DNA from: Neckera pumila
Taxonomy: Eukaryota; Streptophyta; Bryopsida; Hypnales; Neckeraceae
NCBI GenBank assembly: GCA_963969595.1
Contig: OZ018415.1
Coordinates: 22,139,782 to 22,203,781 of the forward strand
Length of the DNA: 64,000 nt
Direction of reading: 5' to 3'
The position numbers and the translations under genes are program-made. The notes beneath the pieces are model-generated. The model saw nothing but the letters and a program-made list of their open reading frames with translations, had not been told where the DNA came from and did not search any database. Below are positions 34,632 through 46,923 of this stretch, in pieces (the first letter of the stretch is position 1; each line of letters opens with the position of its first letter).

Positions 34632-35829
34632 CACTAGAAGAAAAACGTGTCTGGCACAATCAGATACTATGCAACTAGCATCTTATATAACTATTTTGCA
34701 ATTGTAATCTTCTCTATTAGCACCAAATCTAACGTAATTGTTTTATATTGTTGTTTTACAGCATTGACACATTCTTTTAGTGGCAAAGCAATTAATCTAT
34801 AGTTGCAAAAAACAATTAGGAAACAACTAGAAAAAAATTGCAATTGTAAAATGACCACAATTGTTTTCTAGTCGCTTTCTAGTTGCTTTCTAGTAGTACA
34901 CTAGTTGTTTCTTAATCATTTCCTACATTACTAGAAAATTCAGCTTTCCTATTGATTTGGTTGCATAGGTTTGATTTATTTTTCTGTTGATTAGGAAAGA
35001 GCAATTTGTGGATTTGGATAGAAATCAATAGAAAAGTGAACCAAATGAATGCAACCAATCAACAAAAAAATTGAATTTTCTAATATTGAAGCTAGTCAAT
35101 TTCTAGTCGCTTTTAAGTTGTATACTAGTTGTTTCTCAGTTGTTTTCTAGTTGTTTCCTAGTTGCTTCCAAAGTTCATTCCCATTTGTCTTAATATATCA
35201 AGTGCCCCATATCCATTGTAAAGAATACCATTAAGTTGGACATATAAGACTTGTAAGTTGTTGTAGTCTTATTCAATGAATTTTTTTGATTTAATTCTAA
35301 GATTTCTACAATTTATAGATCTATTTCTATAGAGTATAGATTTCTACAATCTATAGAAATCAAAAAAATTTAAAATCCAAATTTTTTTAAAACCTATGAA
35401 ATTGATAGGTTTCCTAAACCAATGAAATCTATTAAATATCAATATTTGAATTTTTGAAGTCTAGAAATAAGGTACATTTGGAATTTTGTAATCTAGAAAA
35501 AAAATGAGGTTTAAAATTCTAAAATCTAGAATAATGGTAGACCTAAAATTCAAATCTAAAAAAATCATAATTATGAAATTTTGAATCTACAAAGCATTGA
35601 AATTAATATCCTAAAATCTACAAAACTACAAGCTGCAAACAAGTTGCAAATGAGTTATACACAAGACGTAACTTTTGCAATTGCTGCACCTTTTTCTTAA
35701 ACTTTAGGGTGTCCACTGCAACTACAAATCTCTAAATTATCACTGGTCGCAAACTAGTTGCAAATGTCCTATGCAACTGAAAAACTAATTGCATAGTTTA
35801 GTCGCAAAACCCCTCATTTCCTTCTAGTG
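34632..35829. mobile_element. Non-autonomous CACTA-like element, 1.2 kb
   Basis: Both ends read inward as CACTAGAAGRAAA and both are flanked by TTT, the 3-bp target duplication of CACTA (EnSpm) transposons. The subterminal regions are filled with short repeats of the forms TAGTTGC, TAGTCGC and GCAACTA, typical transposase-binding arrays of this superfamily. There is no transposase gene inside. Confidence 0.75.
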
Positions 35830-36611
35830 TTTGTATCAAACGTTAAAATGAAAATTAATGTAAATTGTAGAACAATCTAATGCCATTAGTTACCCAGTTT
35901 CATTAATTATCCAATTCCAACATCTATTGGATCCTTCCATTTGTGTCAGTCACTGATCCATTTATAAAGAGTGTGTAATTCATTTCTTTAAGCAAGCAAT
36001 TGGGTACTATTGTCATAGAATGATATCAAATTCCTATCTATTTATCAACAACTTAAAGCTACTAAAAATGTGATTAATTAAATGCTTGTTCAATTGGACC
36101 TAGTTGTGAACAAATAGGATGGTTGGTCATAGGTCTTGAACCCATTTAAGATGGTCATGACCCCCATCTAGTATTAGCAATTTATATATTTTTGTACAAG
36201 ATTAATATGATTAATATAATTCAACTTGTATTTGAGTCCACTCAATGAAACTTTCTCTGAACATTCCTCTAAAACTATAATTCAAGCAACAATAAGCTCC
36301 TTCTAACTACGCAAGCAATTACAACAACTAGAAAGGAGGTGCTAATAGTGAAGAAGGAAAAAGAAGATAGTATGCATCTCAACACAAGCTATACATCTCC
36401 ATTCTTTTTCTTTTGAAAGTAACAGAAAAAAAGGTTGCTCCGAAGCACATTGTACAAGTCAAATATCGAGATTATTGCAAATCTAGGTGGTCATAGGTTG
36501 CTCTACCTTATGTACAAAGAGCTTGTAGTTCTAAATTATCACAAATGTTCGAAAAGTGAGTAAAACTAACTAAGCCAATGTAAGGGATGTGAACTCTCTA
36601 TTCAAAACCCC

Positions 36612-39600
36612 TCATACTTTAAATGTTGGTGCTTGCCTATTACCCCCACCTATTTGCTCATATAAGATCCGTGGAGTGAATTCACGATACGGATCTTCTT
36701 GTCGCTTCCACTGCACCCATACAACAAAGCAACCAATTTCAATCCCAAAAAATGATCTTAAAATGAAATAAAATCTAAATATATACAAGTTTTACAAAAA
36801 ACAAAACTTTTGTTACTACAAAAATAAAATAATTACAAAACTATAACTAGCTTCATTGAACAATTACATTACACACAACATTATACTATCACATTATACA
36901 ACAAATGTCCACCACTCCACCACTGACGTTACCCATAAATTAGTCAAGTAGAAATTGGATTGAATGTTGTTCACAACTACTTCATTGAATTAGTATAGGT
37001 CACAAAATTTCAATACATCTAAAATTATTTCAAGTCAACAAAGATTTATTAATACAGGCTCTACACTAAATAGTGAAATTAGGTTGCCCCTCACTAATTT
37101 CACAACATTTAACAAAATATAAATATTTACTGTTATTGTATAAGAATGCATTATTTTAGAATTAGGATTTGTTGTAATTGGGACTCATGAACCTTCATAT
37201 GTACAAATGGAAATATCTGCGGAAACATTTGTTGACTTCGATAGCTTGTGAAGTAACTTTCTTGGATGTAAGTCAATCTAATTACTCAACGAATCTAATT
37301 TCACTATTTAGTGTACTGATGGTAAGATGAGTTCCAAATCCATTAGTACAACACGCTACGATATGATGCTTAAGGGCAACAGAATTAAATAGGAAACCCC
37401 AAAACAAACATGAACAATACTTATAGATCAAAATAACATTATTGGGTGACCCATTCTTAATAACATAAAATATAAACATAAGACATTGCAATTACTGAAG
37501 TTCAAAATTAGTGTGGGTTACAAGTCCTGAAAGGAGGAGATATAAATAGATATTAAAGAACTTACCAACAAGTATTCAAGGCCCCTCTCCACCTCACCCT
37601 GCACATGTTTATATATAGCTTGTACTTGCTCCTTGTCATGCTGCAGTTCCTTTTCCCTTCCTAAAAGCAACCCCACAATTTCTTAACCCTAAAAACAACA
37701 TTCACTTGTCGAGAAGGTGGGCAACCCAAAGGAAAATAAACAAATCTCCTTGAAGCAAGGTATGGCTCTTGTTGCTTGCCCAAAGATTGTGCAGGCATGC
37801 AAAAGTGAATAATGTTTTGACTTTGCAGCCCAAATGTGGTACTTGGCAAGGCCATATTCACTATTGAAGTGGATCCAGTACTAGGTTGAAACATTCCCCC
37901 CCCAAAAAATAGAAAACACTCTTTGTCAATGATTCTCTCATAACCAAGCTCAAGGGGTTTAGACTGTTGCTTAAAAGTTATTCCCTCTGTTTTTAGAAAA
38001 GACCCGTCTTTCTTTTGATTTTTTTTCAAAGAAAACCAGATCTTTTCTAGAATAGAGGTAGGACTTAGGTTGTGAAGATCTAGTTGGAGCCTCCACAGGA
38101 CCCACCTCAAGTACCCACACCTAATTGCGTCTGAATAAGCAATTGGATTTTGGTTTTATAATTTAAAATACTTATTTTTGGGGGAGTGGGGAGCTTGTCA
38201 AAAATCAAAAAGAGTATTTAAGATTCTATTCTAACTTTGGGATACTATTTGAATGAACCATGAATTTTCAATGTGCTGATAACAAGTGTATCTAAAAACG
38301 ACCCTACTCTCTCATGAATAGAGGCTATACATTTTAGGCAAGAGGTCAAGGTTTGCAAAAAAGGTCACAATTAGATGCAGCTACCTTACACTATTTATGT
38401 CAATAAACGACACATCAAATAAAATAAAAGCAAAATTTATGAATTGAGCATTTTATAAAGAAAATAGTGCAGATTTTTCTACCTGCTGTGACAATAGGTT
38501 TGCCAAACTTGATATAGAGTCTTCCTGGGGGGAGCTTGGGAGCTGCGAATGGGAAATGAATAGACTGATCGGATACTTCTTCGTTGAGATCCCCCCTACT
38601 GTCATAAGAAAAAAAGTGACAAAATTGATGAAAACAAAAGATTGAATGGAAAACAAATAAAAAAAATAATGAAACAAAACATTATACTATATTTATATAG
38701 TACAAATACACCCTATTGTAAAATTTGCAACCTCAAACTTTGTAGCACCAGACTACCTTAAAACCTCCTTCTTTAGATTCCAAAACGTGGATGAAAAAGG
38801 TAATCATGACGAATGAAGTTGTGACATATTTTTGTGACACTGGGCATAGTCTATATACTATAGTAGATGGCAAATTATAGAAATGCTTTGCAACTCAACT
38901 GTCATGCATTTCTGATAGTAAGTGTGTAGCTTGCAAGTCAATCGTGCATTTTACTACTCAAAGCACTATTCACTATTCACTTTTGCATGCCTTAATTGCA
39001 CAAATCTGAAGCAAGCAACAAGACCCATACCTTGCTTCAAGAAGATTTTTGATTTCCCTTTGAAGACTGCCCTCTAAACAAGTGAATGTGGTTTTAAGGG
39101 TTAAACGTTGTTTTTATCAAAATTATCCCCATGAGGAAAAGTTTAAAGTAGACATGAATCCCGTAAGTTAAAAGGTACAAACCTAAGTTTGTACTCAGAA
39201 GAGAGTGAAACCTTCTCTTCAAGATTTGGGATGCGCCTCACGTCGTTTATATCAAAGATAATCTACACAATGGACACACAAAAATTCAATCTCAATCTCA
39301 GAAATACACATTTACACATGGACTTCCAATACCCTACGTGAAGGTCAGATTCAACATAAATCAAGTCATTTCTATAAAAAAAAAGGTGCCACATGTCATC
39401 TTGTGAATGGTGTGAGACAACATGGACCCCAAGAATCTAGTGGAGATATTCAACTTCAGCACTGGAATACTGAATCAGACCTTCACATATAGTACCTATA
39501 TATCTATCTCACCAATTTTAATTATAATTTAAATTATAATTTAACAAGGTAGTCTAACTTGCAATCCTTTTAGCAAGATAGTGCAACTTGCAATCTTGAT

Positions 39601-42600
39601 TGGATTAATTAAGCTATTTAAATTCATAAAAATGTACACTTTGGAATGAAACATTAGTCATTCTACCAAATGTACAAGTGTATTCATTAGTTCAATGGTG
39701 GTGAGATCCTCCTCCTAGATTAGGATAAACTTTAGGTGAATTTTGGCAATTTCATCCATTCAAAAATGAGAAACATTTCACAAAATATACTAGAGTTAAT
39801 CGTAGAGTTAATTGTAAAGGTCTCCTCAGTTTGTAACATGGGTGTCAAAGGAAGGTTTAACTAAGAAAAGTACAAAAGAAACACATCACCAAACTCCATG
39901 AGACCCCAGTTTGGTGCTTCAAGGAGTTTCGTCCTGTGTTTTTTCTCAAACTCCAGCGTCCTGGTCCCTCATTTCACACACTTTACAATTAACTCTATTA
40001 CCATAACTTTCTTCCAACATTGAACATCAACTTACATTAATTATGTCATCTTCTCCAACAGTTGAGACAGGAATGATGGTACACCCAAATCTTGCAGCCA
40101 TCCGAACAAACTCCGATCGCTTGGGCCAGAAAATCTTGTGAACCTCACCCTGCAAGAAACAAAAGTCCCAAGCCAACAAATGTCAAAACCAATCTGGATT
40201 TCTTTACCTCCTTGTTTCCAATACCTGCATCGATGAAACCAAAATAAAGAACAAATTAAAATAAACGAAATAGTTAAAAATGCACAAACCTATGTGCACT
40301 ATTTTCAACCTCATAAATGCATTCCACCGACACAACCTGAGTTCAATACTACTACATACAATCATGCTAATTAAAGTAGCTTGAAAACTTACCCACCTCC
40401 CTTTTTCCAATACTTTAAAATTATAAACTGATGTGCAACAATCTTTACACAATTTATATCTAACTTCTGCACTATTTCAAAATACTTATACCCACTTTTA
40501 ACGAATTCCAGAGCAGTTTGAGACACTTCTGTGAAATCTAAAATCTAGATCCCTTTTAGATTTTAGAGCTTGAAGAAGTTTCCAATAGACAGTTAAATTG
40601 GACTGACATACCTTGCGGTGTAGAGCCTCACGTGCACCTCCAGGATACAACAGAGTCGAATATCCCATTTTCAACAGCTTGAACATTGTTTTCCCTCCCG
40701 ACACAGACACTGCTCCGAAGGCACGGAACAAGTCATTCGTGCTGACTTCCTGGAATAAAAAAACAAAAAATAGTTTAAATTTTCTTTTCAATAACATTAA
40801 AAAAGAAAGTATAAACCAAGTATAATTCATGTCAGGTATCATGAGACTGACTAGCTAGCTAGAGAGGTTGCATCACAATGATCAAACATGACCTTCTTTT
40901 TGACGAATTTGTGGAATTGAAGATGATGTTAAGCATAAGTTAAAAACTATCTATTTTCTTGAGGTCTTGTTTTTCTTCGGAGCAAATCCTCTCGGGTATT
41001 TGCATAGAGCGCGTGCTTAGACATACACATATATAAGAGTTTCCCAAGGTTTTCAAAAAAAGGAAAATTAGTCAGGAGACAAACCTGCAAGTCTTGCTCC
41101 CATTTGGTTTCAAACAAAATAGGATGCCCCAGACCACGGATCATCAGACCCCTCTCCTGGAACATCTTGTAAATGATCAAAGTCATGTCCAATCCGAAGT
41201 ACATGTGGTTTCCTACGAACAACACTGGACGATCATTGGGAATGTTCTGCAAGCCCTGCTCGACTTCCCCGTTGCCGCTAGTTGAGAAAAAAACCGGGCT
41301 CAAGGTCTGCCATGTCAGCCTGCAATCAAAAAAATTCCCACACCCCAAAAGATGGAAAATTAAAAAAATTAAAAAACATAAATCTCGACAGCAGTTTTAA
41401 TGCTGACGAGACAATGCAGAGGCTTTCACTCGTTTCAAATAAAAAAAAGACAGCATTCAAACCGGAAAAATGAAAAAAAAAGCATGCAGGAAAAAAGGAG
41501 GCATATTTCATATGACTCCCTCCAAAGTTATAAAAAGACGAGGCCTCATTCTAACCTTTCGGGGGTTAAGAGAGAAAGTAAATAGATCCTGGTTTTCACT
41601 CACTTTGCATTCTTTTCGTATGCATCATTAAAATCCTCCAGAGTTGGTACTACAAAATCTGCAACAGTGTCTTGTGTTCGGCCGCGGCGGTACATCCCAG
41701 CTCCCTGTATAACTGTGGCTAGGTTAAGCCCACCTTCCTGCAAATACCCCAACAACTCTGGATGATTTTAAAAGAAGTTGAGTGAACCTCGAACAGAACA
41801 CAAAAAAAAAAACAGTGAACAACTCACAGGGTTTCCAGTATGAAGCAACAGATAATTTTTCAAGGACTCTTTTCGACAACATCATCAAGAGAATCTTTCC
41901 CCATTATTCATTCTTTCATTCATAAGGAGGTCTCACTGCCTTGCCTATGATCATACCGAAATCTCTACGAAACATACGTAACTTAGGTATCACAGTCACC
42001 ATATAGGGACCTCACAAGTACAAAATGCAAACGTGCAAACATCGTCTGCATAGACCAAGGAAATGACCCACAAGACGAATTAGACTTGAGGAAGATGAGC
42101 AGCCTAACCAGCAAAAGGGTGTGGCCACTGTCTTTAAAATATCTGGTTCGGCAATTGGGCAAGATCTTCTTCAACCTTTTCGCCTCCTCCGCACTTGGCA
42201 GCATTCTATCCTTCCCACTGAAAAACAAAACACAGACGTGAACATACATTAGACACACCATCTCTCCTCATCCACTTAAGAGCTTACTCCTTGATTCACC
42301 AAATGTGAAACCGCGAATTGAACTTCAAAAGACTCAAATACATAACATAAGGTAACCATGCCTACAAGCGACTGTACAAAAGTTTCATACAGGGTAATTG
42401 TTATTAAATTGTCCCAGTTTTCAAATATTTTGGGTAGGATATCTTCGTAATTGGTGTGAAGAGTGGTGTTACAGAGAGTCTTAGGGTTTCCTTTTGGCGT
42501 GCACGATTGGATTCGATTCACTTTGCTAACACCACTCCTTTAACACAAAGAGCAAACATACCTTTCGAAAATCAAAGAGGACAAGAACACACCAAAGAAT

Positions 42601-45600
42601 GTTTGTTGTTCTCTTTTATCTTTTAAACTTTTCTTGGTAAATTGCATCAAACCAACATGAGTTTTGATAATGCTGAGGTGCACATTCAAGTACGCCTACC
42701 ATTTCCACAAGGTTGGAGCTTCTTTTATATTTTATATGTTGAGGTGAGGTGCACATTCTCAACATCAATTATGTACACAATGAGCAGGATTCCAGGGTGT
42801 TTCATTTTCGTTCGGTGTTGCCGCATTTAGGTTTAGCTCTTCCTTGAAAACAAAGCTCCAAAAAAGGGAGGATATTAAGAAGGAAACATACCTCGCTAAT
42901 ATCAAGACCTCCGCTTTGACAGCATGAAGCCGGGAATTCGTGAAGAGCGCTGCTGAGTGAAGCAGCTTCATCTTCCACAAAAGGGCGTCTTTTGGAACTA
43001 TCTCTGACAAAGTCTGCCAACAACAGGGAAAGAACAACTAATTAATTAGGCCCATCAACACACGACAACAGAGGCCAGTCCATATGGCATGAATAATAAA
43101 CAAAAGTTCTTCCGTTTTCCCAATTTCATGGACTTCCCAGGACATAGGGCTTGTTGAAAGAAAACTTGTTTCTTCAATATAATTTCTTTTATATATTGAA
43201 TCATCTATACAATATGCCTGAAACATGCCCAATTCAAAAAAGGGACTCCTCAAAACATTCTTACTATTCTTGTAGTGTGATAACCACTTGCTCTAATAGA
43301 CCAATGCCATGCTTTCACTACAATGCCCTTTCCTCTAGTTAAGTAAGCCTTTTAAGTAGAGTAGTACTTCCTGTTACGCAATTTTCTGGAACGCGAAGTG
43401 TGCCACAGCAACCTAGCACCCTTTTTGTTCAACCGATTCACGAATGCAATTGGAACCCTAGTATATTTCCATTACACTAGCTTGTAGCTAACTCTTATAC
43501 CTCTCATTTGCAAAACATGACTCAATTCCATGCATTTTTCATCCGCAGTTGCAAGTTAAAATCGCATCTTCAAACAAGATTGTTGTGACTTAAAATCAAG
43601 CATTGTGAATCTTTCCTAGACCCTACTGTACTACTCAAAGAATTCATGAGCATGTTCAAAATACTCGAGCATGTTTAGATTAACATTAGATTTACATTAT
43701 TGAGCTGGAATGACGACAACTATTTTCAAGCAAATGGTTGACATGGTACCGGTAGAGTTGGCAGTAACGAGAGAAGGGATTCCCGAAGCTGTTGCGCTCT
43801 TTCCAAAGGGGGAGCGTCAATCTTTACTCTTGCTTCTGCCATTTTGATTGGATCTCCTGAAATTCCAACCCATCCATAGCAATCAACAAATCTGTAAAAT
43901 TTGCTGAAATTTTCAACCAAATTTTGTAAAACGTTAAGCATGAGACAATTGAAACGTTAAGCATAAAATCTTATCAATACCGATATAAGTGGGGGCTTAC
44001 CCATGATAAAACTGAGAAGGTAAGGAACGGCAGCGAACAATTGGGGAGACGCTCCTCGTAGGAGAGGAAAGAGAGGCTGCAACTGGGACCTGTCAAACGA
44101 AGTGGCTAAACCCCAACACCGAGCCAAAACAATCTTCAATTTGTGAGAACAGAAATCTTCAAATAGCACTCCACATTTCATTAGAAAAAAAATCTGGTGA
44201 TGAAAGGGTGTCATCAAAACGAGGGTTTAGGGTTTAGGGTTTACAAATTGAGAGAGGAGTAAACAGTAGCTTCATTTTCATCTAGTGTTAAAATATTGGC
44301 ATGAGGTCAAAGTGTTCAGATAATGGCAGTAACTTAAATAATATTGGTTAAACGTCCTTTGCTTTGTCAAACTAATCAACAATAGAATCATATCATGTTA
44401 AAATATATCTAATGCCTAATGATATTGAAATGAATCTCATTCAACTCACCTGGATTTGCAATAATTAGGATGAGATCAAGCGTGGGGTTTCGTGCTGCAA
44501 CAGCCAAGGATAGGGTTCCACCAAAAGAGTCTCCAATGAGGTATATGGGCGAGTTCGGACGACGTGCATGCTCTTCTAACACTGCTTCTTCTGCAATCTT
44601 GAGGAGACCTGTAATTCACAAACAAGTAATGTTTGAATTTACAGAAACGGCGCTTGATTTCTGTGTAACTAATTTGATCAAATTGAAGTAAAGTATATAT
44701 GTTTAGAATGATGTAAGCAAATATAAGCAAAAATTCAGACAAGGGTTTGGCCATCAAGCGTAAAACTCCTCAAAATATTGCAAGAAGACCAAGAATGATT
44801 GTTTAAAGACATGAAGTTGTGCGTACCTGAAAATGGAGTTCTATCTCGAACAGGAATGTGGAGGCATTGCATATTAAATAGCCTGCAACAAAGAGACTCA
44901 AATAAGCAAATAGTTTCACAGTAACACAAGCTGTCAGCATTGCCACTAGTTCAATGCGGAAACACACAAATGTGCACCTACCTGCCAAGTGATTCATAAT
45001 GCAATATAATGCCCAGCCCTATGCCATCCATTCCTGCAATTGCAAGATAAACAAGTGAGTAGATTTGTAAAACATGCTCTTAACAGATCTCTCATTTCCT
45101 TCAACATCAAAATTTTGAACATTTTTGAACCATTGCTAGTCTCGCCCCACTGGCGATAGAGAACAAACAACAGAAAAGAAACGACCTAAAAAATATGATT
45201 AATTTCATATGGCTTATTACATTGTGTTCCATATAGAATCTTCGTTACAATCTTCAATAAAACCCTTACTGAACTTGAAATTCAAGAACGAGATTCAAGA
45301 ACCTAAGAATGCTATGAGAGAATACAAAGACATGTCTCACCTGGCAGAAAGAAAAGACGGGGAGCATCAGCTGGAGGAGCAGGCGTCACAGGAGAGAACC
45401 ACCGAGGGGGACCGCCATCATCATTAAGAAAGTATTTCGCCTGACCCAAAACAAAAGAAGACACCACAGTAAAAACCTTAAACCCTAAAACCAAGTACCT
45501 CCTCATTTCCTGACTACTCTGAATCAACTTTTTTGTTACATAGTTAGTTTACCATCTAATTAAAAGGAAAGAGAAGTTGTTGAGTCACTCAATCAACACG

Positions 45601-46923
45601 TGATTTAGGAGCTTGAGATGTACTTCTTTGTATAAAATGCCGTTCTAATCTTACCCATCTACAGCTACACTAATGCATGGTGTGCAAATTAGCATTAAAC
45701 CAAAAAAATCGTTCATCCTATATTAAGTAGAATACTGTGAAGTTTATGAACTCTGTTAATTTGTGGTGCATACCTGCTCCATGTAGTTATGAACACTTCG
45801 AGGGCCTGGAGGATCTAGGTCGTACACTGATACATTCTTTTGGGGCTCCTGGAAAATGGTGTTACGTATTCCTGATGCTCTTTTCGCTGCGTCATTTACA
45901 GGAGCACCATTGCTGGAGCCATTTTCCTCTTTTGAGGTAGGGAACCCATTGCTGCAAACCCAAACCAATTCAGATAGTAGGCCGAGTGCAGTACATGTAA
46001 ATGTTCTTACCAAATTTTAGTGAATATGACAATGTAGGACAGCAGAAGAATCAAAAGTCTTTTCACAGTTTTAGAGACCTACGAGCTAAACCTTCACAAC
46101 TTATATGAATGAAATCCAAATAATAAGAATTCAGAATTCAACAGCGTACACAGCTGAAGAATCAAAGCCAAACTCACAGCACTAGTGACCTATGAGTCAA
46201 AATTTCATGACATACATGAATAGAATCCAAATAACATGTGTACTGAATTCTATAACGTGCACAGTTAGCAATCAAAGCCTACTCACAGTTTTGTTTAAGT
46301 ATGAGCCAAAGCTTCATAGATTCATATGTCCGTGATTTTTTCATAGTCTAGGCATAGGTTTAAGTACCTAGGAGTCAAAACTTCATAGACTCATAGATTC
46401 ATAACGTTTTCAAAGCCTAGTTATACGTTGAGGACCAATGAGCCCAAACATTATAACTTATCCATCCTCAGCCCAAATCAAATGCATTAAAAATTCAACA
46501 GAGTACAACAATTGAAGAATTAAAGCTTCCCACACTTTCAGGGTCTTATAAGCCAAAACTTCAAAAATCACTTTTTTTTCATAAATTGCCCAAATAACAT
46601 GAACTTGAGTGCATTAACTTGAGTCAAATAAGAACAAGTTCCATAATTTTTGACTGTTTAATACTAGAAATAGCTCAGAAGTGAAGAGGATGAGTTCCCT
46701 ACCTTGAGTCCACTTGCCCTAGTTTAGTTGCATCCTTCCCCACAGCAATGGCTCTACGACGCCCACGAGCATCAGAACAGGAAATTGAAGAGACTTTCGC
46801 ACAACCAGGGCCTAATGTCTTGTGTCTGCTACGCGATGACAGCTTGCTTCCTAAAAATCCCTTGGAAAGCTCAATAACCCCAAAAGCTGAATTCATGTTC
46901 ACAAAGACTTCAAGAGCTGCCAT
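36612..46923 (-). CDS. Plastid phytyl ester synthase / diacylglycerol acyltransferase family protein
   Basis: The family (Arabidopsis PES1/PES2) makes fatty-acid phytyl esters and triacylglycerol in plastoglobules from chlorophyll-derived phytol and galactolipid acyl groups. Eighteen exons, 3' to 5': 36612-36710, 37566-37660, 38483-38598, 39183-39262, 40036-40149, 40612-40749, 41085-41319, 41604-41737, 42109-42217, 42892-43013, 43750-43856, 44001-44105, 44450-44608, 44827-44882, 44982-45033, 45341-45440, 45774-45951, 46703-46923. They join to 739 residues with no break. Residues 1-60 are Ser/Arg-rich, like a plastid transit peptide. The hydrolase half has DDGGPPRWFSP, the elbow GDSFGG (Ser230), GKDRMLP (Asp370) and DSGH (His399). 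The acyltransferase half has GNHMYFGLD (His486, Asp492) and YPGGAREALHR (561-571). It ends QEDPYREFTPRILYEQIGG. I cannot say which PES paralogue it is. Confidence 0.93.
44223..44243 (+). repeat. Interstitial plant telomere-like repeat in a PES intron
   Basis: Two perfect TTTAGGG units with partial units on either side, inside the intron between exons 44001-44105 and 44450-44608. It is too short to be a former telomere and may be a telo-box or chance. Confidence 0.7.
46030..46600. repeat. Degenerate tandem repeat, unit about 110 bp, in the first intron of the PES gene
   Basis: Four or five diverged units share the order GAATCAAAGCC, CTCACAG, TATGAGYCAAAA, TTCATGAATRGAATCCAAATAA and GAATTC. 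The first two clear units start near 46,048 and 46,158. They lie wholly within intron 1, between exons 45774-45951 and 46703-46923. Confidence 0.65.

Noticed and set aside
37661..38110. 149-codon minus frame
   Set aside because: It lies in a PES intron; the flanking exons join in phase without it and it matches no family.
39061..39080. Possible extra PES exon (acceptor TTTAG/AGGGCAGTC)
   Set aside because: It would put the frame into a stop. Joining 39183 directly to 38598 keeps the family sequence YKLSRGDLNEE.
44223..44243. Former telomere or chromosome-fusion scar
   Set aside because: Only two full TTTAGGG units inside an intron of an intact gene.
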